Source: Azorinus chamasolen (lineage: Eukaryota; Mollusca; Bivalvia; Cardiida; Solecurtidae). From it: a DNA stretch of 64,000 bases. The stretch is from assembly GCA_963576725.1 (NCBI GenBank), contig OY755252.1, forward strand, positions 29,840,578 to 29,904,577, given 5' to 3'. A program made the translations under genes and the position numbers. Shown one piece after another: positions 12,101 to 25,700 of this stretch; positions within the stretch are counted from its first letter, which is position 1, and each line of letters opens with the position of its first letter. The notes below the pieces were generated by a model. The model worked only from the letters and a program-made list of their open reading frames with translations. It was not told the DNA's origin and searched no databases.

Positions 12101-15100
12101 TTTAACTTCGTTATCATCTGTCGAAATTGTGGATTAGTTACATGACTATCGGGGATATTGAATGAACATTTAAATGCATGAATTTAGTTTTTATTACATG
12201 TATAGAATGAACATTTAAATGCATCATTTTAATTTCTATTACATGTATACTGTAATCTGATTCTTCTTAATTATATTTTATAGTTTAACCACACATGTAC
12301 ATGTAATATGTTTTTTGCTTAAAAGTTAAAACAGATCAATTTTATTTAGCTACATTGTATGTTCCCTGTGATATTGAAATAAACAGCTTTGTATAATACA
12401 TATACAGTGAAACCCCTCCAATGCGACCACCAAAAAGGGGCATAATTCACAGTGGCAAAAGCAGGAAGTAGCTTAATGTAGGACGAAAGATGTGCAGAAA
12501 GCTCCTATAGGGGCTTTCTGCATAACTTTCGTCCTGCATTAAGCAACCACCTGTTTATGAAGACTGCCATGTTTGTTCATTAAGTGGTCGCATTAGAGGG
12601 TTTTTACTGTAAATGTTTATTAGCCTTTAACATAATAAATATAGACTTGTTATTTGAGGTGCGTCATATGACCGACTGTCTTATATGACCTTATAAGCTG
12701 CCTCCCATCGAAGGCCATATAAGACAGTCTCGACTGTACTCGTACATAAGCCAGCTTCGCCGATAGAGTCCGATAGTCACAAGGAATGACATTATGCCAT
12801 GCATCTACGACTTTCTGCCAGGATGTGCATATCGTTTACTGTTTCGGTGTGCGGTTTATAATGAGCCAGCCATTGCACATACAAATCAGAGAGCCCTTCT
12901 TAAGTTGTTTTAACCCATTTGCTCCCACGATCTCATATATGGGACGTAGGCAAACAGTGTAGACTCTGATCAGCATAATGCGGCGTCTGATCAGAGTCTA
13001 CACTGTTTGCTGATAGGAAATTCAATATAAAACAAAACAAAAATGAAATTTAGACCAGACATCCCTTAGATAAAATATAGACTAATCCAATATATAAGCA
13101 TGGAAGAATCCACTGGGAGCAAATGGGTTAATTGCCAATTAGTTTGTCCTTGGCTGTCAAAGTGTTAACAAGTCTGCCTCTAATCGCTATCTGACTTGCT
13201 TCTAGACAAACAGTCTGGATCTAGATGATAGGCCGAGGTTTGAAACCATACTCGCTTATCGCTCGTATATAGGGTGTGTTTGGAAAGCATAATCAATCCT
13301 TTTCACCACAATTATACAGTAAAACATCTTTATAACGGCCCCTAAATTGTGATAATTAGTTGGTAGTAGTTAATTAATTAGTTGGGCAGGCGGCTGCTTA
13401 AAGCAAGGCTTAAAACAGAACGCTCCTATCTGTTTTATGTTCACCTTGCTTTAAGCAGACACCTGCCTTTAACACAACATACTTGATGTAATTTACTGGC
13501 CGTTATAGAGAGGTTTTACTGTACTATTCTTTTACAGAGTGTCTTCCACTGCACATGCTAAATGGTGGTGTTCTAGGAAATATGCAGCTGCTGATGGCAA
13601 AGGCTAAAGTGTTCTGCAATGTAGGTTACACGCTTAGCACGCAAGACCCGATCTCCGTATGCCAGAGCACAGGGGAATGGAGTAATGTGCCTACATGTAC
13701 CGCAGGTATTCTGACACCTCGATCTCGGATAACTCGAACTTCGTGTGACTAGAAGTAAAAGTTCGGTCCTTCCAAAATTTACAATACAGAATTGTTATAA
13801 TATATCCCTACGCATATCTAGAAGCACGTGCGACAGATTAAGCTTAATGCATGTCGAACGTAATGCTGAAAGCTCCAACAACAGCTTTCAGAAATACTTT
13901 AGACCTACATCAAGCTGTAAAGTTGATAAACTGTTCAGATTAGAAATGGGATTAATCGAACGTCTGTTATCTTGAAGTGATTTGTATGGTCCCTTGAGTT
14001 CGAACTATCGATAATAAGGCCGCATTAACCCTCTCAATGTCGAATGGTCCAAGTGGAATGGGCTATCACTGCATAGATTCAATTTAGTCTAAAATGGTAA
14101 ACAGTAAATCCCCTCCAAACCATCTAAATTGGTGTAAAGTAAAACCCCTATAACAATCTTAACCCTTCTCTTCACTGTGTACAAGTATTTCGCTGTGCAA
14201 TCACTGCTCTGTGGTGCATTGGTTGCACAATCAACTTGTAAATAGTGCAGACCCTGATGAGACAGCTCCTGCAGGAACTGTCTCATCTGGGTCTTCACTA
14301 TTTATAGGTAGGTATATTGACGTGAATAGCAAGCGAAGGATTATATGGCATACAGTAACAACCCTCTACACCGGTATAGTGCAAATATTGGTATTGGAAA
14401 CAGATGGCAGCTTAATGCGGGGTGGAAGTCATGCAGAAAATCTCCTATAGGAACTTTCTGCCTGGCTTTCACCCTCTTTAACACCTGTCTACAATATTTA
14501 ATTTTTTCATTACTAGATTTTCTGTTTAGAGGGATTTTCTTTATATTAATATATGATGTTGAATGTCAAACAGTGCATACCCTGATAAGAAGGCTCTTAG
14601 AACAGATATCGAAGTTAGGTCTATACTGTTTTAAAATACAGTAAACCCATCTAATGCGACCACTTAATGAACAAACATGGCTGTCTTCATAACCAGGTGG
14701 TTGCTTAATGCAGGACGAAAGTTATGCAGAAAGCTCCTATAGGAGCTTTCTGCATAACTTTTGTCCTGCATTAAGCTACCACCTGCTTTTGCCACTGTGA
14801 ATTATGCCCCTTTTTGGTGGTCAAATTAAAGGGGTTTTACTGTACCAGTAACTAGATTTGTACATTCTAATGGTATGTACTCTGTCTGAGACACTAAATA
14901 TTTCAGTTTGATAATTAACATTAGCGAATGCTAATTTTAGTTACAGTTATAAGTTTGGAAGGTTCGGACAAGATGTAGTTTGGTACAGATACGGTATTGA
15001 GGGTCTATTACGGTTGGTCATATTTCGTTCAGAGTTCAGGACAGACATGTTGTTTAAGGAAATTGGTCGATTAAATATATTTAGCGCCTATATAATTATA

Positions 15101-18100
15101 CAGCAAACCAAACAATTTACAAAAACACATCCTAAAGATAATTCCTCTGAAGTTTTGCCTAGTTCGATTCAGCGGTGAAGTTTGGTTATTTTACATTCAG
15201 TAGGGTTAGAGTGAGATGTCATTTAAGTAATTTATCCAACATTATATGTTATTAGCTTAACCCATTCACTCATATTGACGCCTTTTTATGCCTCTGTAAA
15301 GGTAACATTTTGAAACCATTGTGATAACTAGAGCATCACAATGGTTTCAAAACTATACAATTTCTAAAATGTTCCTATTCTCTAGTAAATGCTCTTTTTC
15401 GGTAGATTTATTCGAAGAGGTTAGGACAAATTAGGATGTGTTTCCACGTTAACAACCTTCATTGTTTACAACATTAAAAAGTAGTTGGATAGTTGAAATG
15501 CATTGTTTAGTTATAGCAATATATTTTAGATGTGATATTTGCTCTGGTTGACTATACTTGTGCAAAAAAAGAAGAATTCAGTTTCTCCTTGGAACTTTTA
15601 TATTATTAACAGCAAAACTGATGCTATTGAGACGAAATTTATATTTGAGAAAAACAATTAAGACGAAAAACACTTTCCTGTCTCCTGTCTTAGGCCCAAC
15701 CTCTTTCAACACATCTACCGAAAAGGAACATAAACTATACAAAAGGAAAAAATAGAATTGCGTAGTTTTGAAACCATTGTGATAAATTTAGCAAAATGGT
15801 TTCAAAATATGACTTTACAAAGGCGTTAAAATGCGTCACTAGGAGTGAATGGGTTAATTTGGGATACAAACATTATTGCAGTGGGTGTGGACTGTGGTCC
15901 CCCGCCTACTCAAGCAAATGTAGAGTCTGTATCTTCTGGAGGAACTACCGAGGGTTCAGTGAGAACGTACACCTGCGCATTTGGCCATGTCATTGAGATA
16001 GGCGGTGTCAAGTCATTGGAAACATCAGCAACCGCCACATGTGACGTCAATGGAGCATGGACAACTGATTTCGAATGCGTGGGTATGTAATGATACATCT
16101 TTGTTTACGAGTTATTTACTCGTCTGTATGTTCATAATTTAATGATTTGTCTGGTACTTGTTTAACCCTTTCCCTGTTCTATGTTTATTACAAATTTCAA
16201 TATCTATTGAATATTCATTAAAAAAATAATTATAAAGAAATATGGAAGGTGTAACATTGAAGACATTTTAGAAAGCAAAGAAACAGATCTATCAAATTCT
16301 ATTAGCAAACAAAGCAGACCCTGATCAGACGGTTCCTCTAGGAGCCGTCTGATCTGGGTATACTCTGTTTGCAAATGCTTGAAAACACGTTTATATGAGG
16401 GAAAGGGTTAATAACTTCATTGCAACTAAGGCGGATCTGTGATATCATAACCCAACAGTTTGGATCCAGATGAGATGTCACGCTGCGTCGCCTCGAGATC
16501 CAAATTGTTTATCTTTTTATGCAAAATTAGTTAGTCTCAATGTCGAACATTTTGATCATCGTTCCACTTGACAACATCTGGAACTCTAGTATTAACCCAT
16601 TATCTCATAGGTTATTTTTAGATACAGCCACCTAGAATAAATCTACCGAAAAGGAGCATTATCTAGAGAAAATGAAATTTTAAGATTTTTGTAACAATGA
16701 TTTCGTACAGTGACTTTTACAGTCGTCGAAAGTCGTCAGTTTGAGGAAATAGGTTAAGTTGTAGAATAGAACCCCTCTAATGCGACAACTAACTGAACAA
16801 ACGTGACAGTCTCTATAAGCAGGTAGTTGCTTAATGCAGGAAGAAAGTAATGTAGAACGCCCTTCTTGGAGCTTTCTGCATTACTTTCCTCCTGCATTAA
16901 GCAACCACCTGCTAATAAATACTAAGAATTATGCCTTATTTTGGTGGTCGCATTAGAAAGGTTTTTATTGTATTCTAAATTCTGTTGTGTGTACAGATAT
17001 TCGCAAATGTGTCCGGTGTGTGAATAAGTGCATCGATGTTTAATCATTGTTAATATTTTGATCAAACATTAATTAAACTCGCAGTCGTATTGTTAAACAT
17101 GTTTTTAGACTAATTGCAATCTGGTGATACGATTTGGTGTTGAAAATGAACAATGTGGTTTAATTTGCATGGTGGGTTTTCGAGTTTTAGTAAAACGACT
17201 TTCCTTTGTTGGCAATTATGAACAAACAACCTTTATCTGGTATCACATCGGTATATATATTTTGGTTTTTATTGTAAGGGAAATCCGACGAGAAATACAT
17301 ATGAACAGATAACCAACCGATATGACAGTAATACCAGGGACATGCAATATGTAATGCAACTGGTGGTTTATTTAAGCAACAAACAAATGTATTACTATAA
17401 TCTTTAATGATTTCCCTCAGAGTACTTTCCTCCAACCTTTATATACACGTTTTAAACGCTTAATCCAGTTTTTAAACGAGTTTTCATAGTCTTTCTTTGA
17501 CAAGACCTTAAGAAACTTGTGCGCCACAGAGCCGACATCATACCGTGACCTGTATCGACAATCAGAGGGGAGATTTTTAAGTCGATGGAACAGAAAAATG
17601 TCACAGTGTGACAAATCTAGCGAATAATGCGGGTGTGGAATGACCTTGACCTTTTTTTCGCTAAAAAAAACGGGGTCACAACTCTGGCCTTGTGCGTCGA
17701 TGCGTTGTAATGGAGCAGGCAGACGTGGCGTTTTCCTGATGCTGGATGGTGTTTCTAAACTTTAGCCAGAACTTTGGATTTATAATAGTGTCCGGGCACA
17801 GTTCTACCTTTACGTACGGGTATACATGGCACAGCGCCCTGTGGACTGTTAAATATAGTATACATCATCTTCCTTGCACTCTGAATCCTCTTGACAATAC
17901 ATGGCCTACGGGCATGTTTACCCGCCAAAATGTTGTTATTCATTTTACGTTGGGGCTCAAAACAGTGTACCCATATTTCGTCCCCAGTGCAGAAGTCAAC
18001 ACATTTTCTCGCGTTGTAATTAGAGTACATATTCAACAGTGTTTTAGCAATTGAAACGTGTGGATGATTTCCCTTGTCGGTCAATAAGAACTTACCCTAC

Positions 18101-19712
18101 TGAGATCCCTGTCATCTTAGCTATGCCCTGCACTGTATAACTTGTATCTTGCTGTAAGATCCCACGAAATCTACCAATTGTTTTCTTGGTGACAACTGAG
18201 CGTGGTCTTCCTATTTTGTGTTTATCTTCAATTGAAATTTGTACAGTTTTAAATGTTTTGGTCTACCTTTTAATTGTAACATGAAACTTCAGTGTACTCA
18301 TACACACCACAACGTTCACGGTACTCGTATACTTCCTTTGCACATACGCCCTGTTTATAACGAACTTGTATATAGCTCCAAATGTTAACGATTTCTTGAG
18401 ACCGTTTTCTAACCATTTTGAATGCAGTGCATACGAGTAGGTCTATTCAATGTACACTTTTAACACTATTTATATAACCGAACTACATATTTTTTGTAAT
18501 GATTGTAAAGGTAGATATTGAACTACACGCGTATATAAAGGGATTCGTGGCCACGTCCAATGAAAGAAAAAGCGAGCGCTAGTTGAATACATACTGAATA
18601 GCCCTCGTACTATCAGTGTTACTATCACTATTGATTTCTATATCAATGGTACTAACATATCGGTTGGTTATCTGTTCATATGTGTTTTCTTCGAATTTTA
18701 AAGATCATCATTATGATAAGCGCACTGTCCAACGAACGACACGCTGTTAAAATTGACATTTTCGGAATAAAAAAGTATTTGTTGCAACAATTAACATTTC
18801 ATTTGCATGAATTGAATAAAATTCTCCGTTTATATTACATGGTTTGCAGTTGTTATTACACCATGTATTGTACCTATACAAATAATGATCTACAGTTTCA
18901 GAAATAAACTTTTACTGGTCGTTTTACTGTACACTAAAAACCTCTTTGAAGTGACCACGCCAACTATCTTACTTTATGTGATTATGACCGGCGCTAACCT
19001 AATCATTTACTCTTTCAATATGACCTTTTTGAAAAACGCCTGTGTTTGTAAAACAGATAAGGCACAGGTCAGACACAGATAGTGCACAGGTCAGACACAG
19101 ATAAGGCACAGTTCAGACACAGATAATACACAGGTCAGACATAGATAAGGCACAGGTCAGACACAGATAAGGCACAGGTCAGACACAGGTAATGCACTGG
19201 TAAGGCACATGTCAGACACAGATAATGCACAGGTCAGACACAGATAAGGCACAGGTCAGACACAGATAAGGCACAGGTCAGACACAGATAAGGCACAGGT
19301 CAGACACAGATAAGGCACAGGTCAGATTGCTGATCAGTGTTTGTTCGATTTGGGTATAGACCTGATTTTACCAGTTCTTCCATGGCAATATTTGTCTTGT
19401 GTATATGCTATTATGAAACCCAAGTTAATCAGTTTTCATACATACAGGTTAATGCATGATCCGACTTTCTGCATGATCACATTCTGCATTACATTTGCCC
19501 CGTTTAAGCAATCACAAGCTTTACAATACTCTCTTACATGTATGTAAAGCGGCATTGACTGGTGTTGTTTTTCAATAATCGTCTTCAGAAAACTGTCCTG
19601 ATGGATGGAAGCTACTTGGCTCATCATGCTACGGATTTACACCAAGTGTGCCTACAGCAACAGAGGGTGCGGTAAGTGAAAAATAACATAATCAAACACC
19701 GTTGATGTAATG

Positions 19713-19749
<37 letters not shown>

Positions 19750-22700
19750 CTGAATTAAACTGTTTGCACATAAAACATAATCGATAATTATGTTGCATAT
19801 TAGCATTCATTGTCCGCTTCATGAAGACGACATTTGCAGCAGGCTGATGCATAATAAAGTATTCTATTAATGTGGAATGTGTTTTCCTTAATTTCATCCA
19901 GCATTATGCCACCATTTATTTTATTGACCAAGAACTTCTTAACACTTCTGATAAACCCTTTATAGCCTTTTAATCCATTAATACGCCTTTTAACGTATTT
20001 ACAAACAAAGTAGACCCAGATCAGACGGATCCTATGGTATCTGATTACGGTTTGCTGTATGTGCTAATGTAATTATATAGATATGAGTTTACAGTTTCTG
20101 TTATAGTCAAAAGTTCCTGTGTTCATGTGGCATTATGAAGGTACAAATATGAGCAATGCAGGAAACACCACGTACAGAACAAACAGCCGCCCGAACAGCA
20201 ACACAAGAAAACATAGCAAATGTACATAACTACCAAAAACATAAAGAGACGCACAAAGACAAAACTAATTTGATTGATATTTATAATGTCATTATTTTTA
20301 CATGGAGTAAATAATAACAAACTCAGGGTGTTTACACTCTTTGGACTAAACACACAGTGTATGATACGCTTTCTAGACTAGCCAAACTTGTATGATACAC
20401 TCTCTGGACTAAACACACAGTGTATGATACGCTCTCTGGAAAGTACCCTATTGCATACAGTGTAGACCAATATCAGATATCACGTCGTTCATGACGTATT
20501 TGATCAAGTTTTGCACTCTATAAACAGATGGAGAACACATTACGGAATATTCTGATTGGTGATAAACAGTGAAGATCAAAGGCCAGCCGACGTGTCTCTG
20601 GTGTAATGACTGGTCTGTGACTACACTGTTTACAATGCACTATGACCGGTTTCCTCTTTTCCCTGAGCAAGGTATATATGTCATACCTAACATTCACTCT
20701 GTCAATTGAGTGTCAAACTTTCTTTCCGTTTCTAGATAGATGGGATAAGGATAGGATTATCATTCACAACAGTTTTGTCTTCATTTCTTTACCAACCCAT
20801 ATGCTGAGACAACTGTGTCCATGCTTATAAAACTTTTAAGTTGAGTCTGAGTCGTTCTCAAGCCAAAGGCTCAAATCTGACCAATCAAAAGCTTGAGAAC
20901 GAACTCGGACTCAACTTAAAAGCTTTATAAGCATGGACTCTGATTATATCATATGCCATGACTACTCATTAGAATCGTTAAATGAGAAAATTCTAGTTGT
21001 CATGGCATCTGCAAAACATTCTTTATCTGGTGCTCTGTGTTGCTTAACAGGAAGGCTGCAGGACGGTCGACAGTAATGCCCACCTTGCTGATATAAACAC
21101 GCAGACTGAATTGTCAACCCTTAGTAACTGGACCTGGACACATTCCGCAACATTTTGCAAGTATTTCATTGATATAATCATATGATGTAAGAATATCGAA
21201 GTTATTCACACAAAATCCTTTTATTTTTTTTATTTTACTGCCATCAGTTTATAAGTCTTATAATGCGGAAATATAAGTTTGAATATGAAAATCGAAAGAT
21301 CATCATGCATACTCTGGTGTTTACATTAATCCGAAATACAGAAAATGCAAGGGACTATTTCTGACTTTTTACATTTAAAGAGAGAGAACGACAGAAAATA
21401 AATGAGACGATTGTGACAGTACCACATTCACCCATATCTCACTAATTACTTAATATTCAAATTATAATTTGTCACTTAAATTAGTAGAATACGAAAGTAT
21501 TCGTTCTTCATTTAACCCTTTCCCTGTTCTATGTTTATTTCAAATTTAAAAACCTATTGAATATTCATGCACAAAAAGCTATAATGAAATATTAAAGGTG
21601 GAACATTGTAGCCATTTTAGAAAGTAAAGAAACAAATATATCAAATTCCATTTGCAAACAGAGCAGACCCTGATCAGACGGCTCCTAAAGGAGCCGTCTG
21701 GTCTGGGTCTACTCTGTTTGCAGATGCGTGAAAACACGTTTATATGAGGGAAATGGTTAAACCATCGACCTTATTATCCACCGCCGAAGGCGGAGGGGGT
21801 TACATGTTTAGCGTTGTCCGTCTGTCTGTGCGTCCGTCCGTCCGTTTGTGTGTCCATGCGTCACGAAGTCATATCTCAGAAAGAATTGGAAGTTTTTCTT
21901 TGAACATGTATGTGAATGTTTAGTAACATACCGTTATGTTGGTCTGTATCATAGTAACATACCGTTATGTTGGTCTGTATCATAGTAACATACCGTTATG
22001 TTGGTCTGTATCATAGTAACATACCGTTATGTTGGTCTGTATCATAGTAACATACCGTTATGTTGGTCTGTATCATAGTAACCGTTATGTTGGTCCGTAT
22101 CATAGTAACATACCGTTATGTTGGTCTGTATCATAGTAACATACCGTTATGTTGGTCTGTATCATAGTAACATACCGTTATGTTGGTCCGTATCATAGTA
22201 ACATACCGTTATGTTGGTCTGTATCATAGTAACATACCGTTATGTTGGTCTGCAAAGTATCACTCACACTCGCTGTATGGCCCTCCGTTTGTGTCTGGAG
22301 CCATATCTCTGACATTGTACAGATGTTTTTCTATGAAGCGCTTTGAAAGTGAACAGCAGCATACAAATATGCGCACGGGACATTGGAACACCAGATATAT
22401 GGCCCTTTGTTTGCAACAACTGTAACGTTTTTATCTGTCCGGAGCCATATCAGAGTTTTTATGCAACTTTGTGAAAGTATTAAGTAGCATAAGGACATGT
22501 GTCCTGGACGTATCATTTATTTTGACATTGAAACACCAGAGTTATGGCCCTTTGTTTGCGGAAAATATAACAGGTTTTGGCTGTCCGAGTTATTTCTCAG
22601 AAACTGTTTGGAGTCGTTCTAAGAAACTTCTAGCAAATGTTTAGTAGCATAAGGACATGCGACTCTGCAAATTTACCTTGGAACACCAAAGTATTACCCC

Positions 22701-25700
22701 TTTGTTTGCGAAAATATAATATGTTTGTCCGATGCCATGTATCAGAAACTGTTTGGACTTTTTCTATGAAGCTTTGTGTAAATGTTAAGTTTTAGGAAAT
22801 GCAGCCCTAAAAGTCACTCAGTCATATTGAGCACGTAACAAAAGAGTTATGACCCTTTAACTGCAAACAAAGATGCCCGACGCATGCTTGGACTCGACCA
22901 CGGACCCCCCCCCCCCCCCCCCAAAAAAAAAAAAGGAAAGAAAGAAAAGTTAAGAAGAAAATAATAAAAACAAATATCTAGTCTAAAACTATCTATTTGT
23001 ACCTTAAACCACTTCGAAAAACAAGAACGGAGATGGCCATTTCGCTGTGGCCCGGAAGTAGTAGTCAACTTGCATATCGGATAGTTTATGAGCCGGGTCA
23101 GAGCAAAATGGTCGCATCCGTTCAAAAGGAAAGTTGGCGCCCCGTAGCAGACTGGAAATAGTAAGCGCCATTTTAATTGCGGTGAGTTTAATGTTTTTCG
23201 ATAGTGTTTCACCATAATTCGCGTTTTTGTTGAAAAGTTTAACGAATACAGATCCCCTATACACGTCTATGCATCCTGGCGGGAGTCAAATCGTTTCGCT
23301 CTAGCGTTTTTTCAAATTCGCGGTCTTGCAGCGACAAGACGGAGCAATATTTAAGGAAAGCATTTAGTGTGCCGCATTTTTCGTCTGTCCGGGGCTACCA
23401 GTTTTTCTATATAACTTTTTGAATGAGTTTAGTAGCATAAGAACATGTGGCCCTTGAAGTATAATTTATCTTGACATTGAAACATTAGAGTTATGGTCCT
23501 TTGTTTTCGGGAAATGTAACTTTTTTGTCTGTCGAGTAGCATAAGTAAATGCAGCCCAGTAGGAATAATTGACTTTTACCTTCGAACATCAGGGATATGA
23601 CCCTTCGTTTACTGAAAATTTACCTTTTTTCCGCCCGGAGCTATATCTCCGGAATTGCTTATATCTATGAAACTTTGTGTAAATGTTTAATGCCATACGG
23701 AACTCCGGTCCTGTATGTATCACTCACATCATAGTTGTGATACTTTGTTTACGTCAACCTTAACCATTTTGCTTATCTAAATTATGAAAGTAGGAGATCC
23801 TTCGAAAGCAAACGTAGCAATAGTTATAGAGAAACCAGCAGACTCAGTTTTAATGAGTCTGTTTATGAGCAGTTATTGAAAGTGCAACACTACTCATGCC
23901 CTCTAGCACCGGCTTAAAACCTCTCTATAACGACCACTAAATTACATCAATTAGTTTATGTTCAAGACAGGTTGCTTCTTACAGCAAGGTGAAAGTAAAA
24001 CAGAACGCTCCTTTACTTTCACCTTGTTTTAAGCGGCCACCTGTCCTAAATACCAAATAATTAACACACTTTAGTGGCCGTAATAGAGAGGTTTTACTGT
24101 TTCAATTTATATAAACAAACACATTGAAACATGATCCCCGAGGATATATCTGAGAAAGTATTAAGAGTTTTCCAACGAAACTTTGTGTAAATGTTAAGTG
24201 TTCATGAAAGACTAAAGAAATGTTGCCCTGCATGTATCACTAACGTTTGCCTTGGAACACCACAGTTATGTCTCTTTTTATTTTTAGAAAAACAACCATT
24301 TTGCCCGTCTGTACTCGGATTACAAATAACTCAATTCAATACTAGTTTATGCCAGCACTTGTTGAGGCCAATACTTGTTAAGACCAGCAGGCCAGCACTT
24401 TTTGCGGGGGATATAAATTCAGCAAATTTGCTTGTTCTTATTACAATGCATGTGTTTATTTATTCATATTTGTATTATCCCTTTCTCATCAGGGTTTGCA
24501 TCTTTGTTATGTTACACTTTCCATTAATATTCACTGTAAGCTTGGTCTGTTAGGAATAGCCAATTGCAATTTCGGCGTTGATATGGTAAAACATAGAAGC
24601 TTTTGATTGGTCAGATTTGAGTTCTCAAGCTTTTGATTGGTCAGATTTGAGCCAGAGGCTCAAATCTGACCAATCAAAAACTTGAGAACGAACTCAGACT
24701 CAACTAAATGTTTTATAAGCATGGACCATGGTTAAACATAGAAACATATCTAACACAAGTATAACAGCATGGTGTTAAAAGTGACAAATTCATATATGAA
24801 ACAAGAAAATGAATTCAGATTCTTGGAGAAAATGCTTTTCTTCAGCGGTTAGCTATTTTCACTTTTGTTCTAGTTTTCCACCAGTCAGAAACTATGTTAC
24901 ATTGTAATTTGCATATGACATACTAGTATTTTCTAGTATACCGTATTTTCATTAGTTAATCCCTTGACTGGCATACAGCCTTTTTATAATGCCTCTACAC
25001 ATGGTCAAACTGAATGTAGGACGTTTCGGCATAGGAAGTTTCGCCCCGGATGTTTCGACCCAGGACGTTTTGGCCATCTATTTATTCGGCCTAGGACGTT
25101 TCGGCAAAAATTGAAAATTTGTATTAAAAAGCAAAAATTGAATAATCAAAATCATTAAATAACTATCTATATGTTAAATATTGATATGTGGTCCATTTTT
25201 TTTATTTATACAGATCCGGATATTAGCTAAGCAGGTGACATATTCACACTTACTCAACCTTGGGTACAATGAGTGATAAAGAGGTGCTTTCAAATACTAT
25301 AGTCACATTGTTTAGTCATTAAAACAGTCCCAGACCACATAACACATTACTAATGATTTACTATCCCATTCAGTTTTGATTTTAGTCTTGGTCCAAACTG
25401 TTTGCCACTCACTTTATGCTTTTTGTTTTCAGTCAAAATGTTGTTTAGTTCAACTTTTGGTGGATTCAAATACATGTACAATACTGTAGTCACATAGTTG
25501 TTTATTACCATGACCGGTAAAACAATATGAATTATTTATTACTTTAGTCATTATCAAAACTAGAGTATATAATACATAAACAATATTACTGAATAAAACT
25601 ATATAGATATATTATCCTCAAAAGGTGTGGATCAATTTTGACTATTCAATTTTTGGTGTGTCATACTTTATATCAGCTCCTAACCCATTATCGTACTTAT

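Larger units (their letters stand above)
21780..23790 (+). repeat. Degenerate satellite region with repeated CCCTTTGTTTGCG units (intron 6)
   Basis: Begins CCGCCGAAGGCGGAGGGGGTT, then a GTCCGTCTGTCTG-type tract. Degenerate units of about 150-200 bp follow, each with GTATGGCCCTTTGTTTGCG-like, GTCCG.AG...ATCTCAGAAACTG and AATGTTTAGTAGCATAAGGACATG blocks. It is interrupted by the 31-bp array and by a foldback element near 22866-23390. No coding capacity. Confidence 0.7.

Noticed and set aside
12646..12740. Member of the shared-tip MITE set
   Set aside because: The short inverted arms lack the GCTCCTATAGGAGC tip and any TTAA or CAGT ends.
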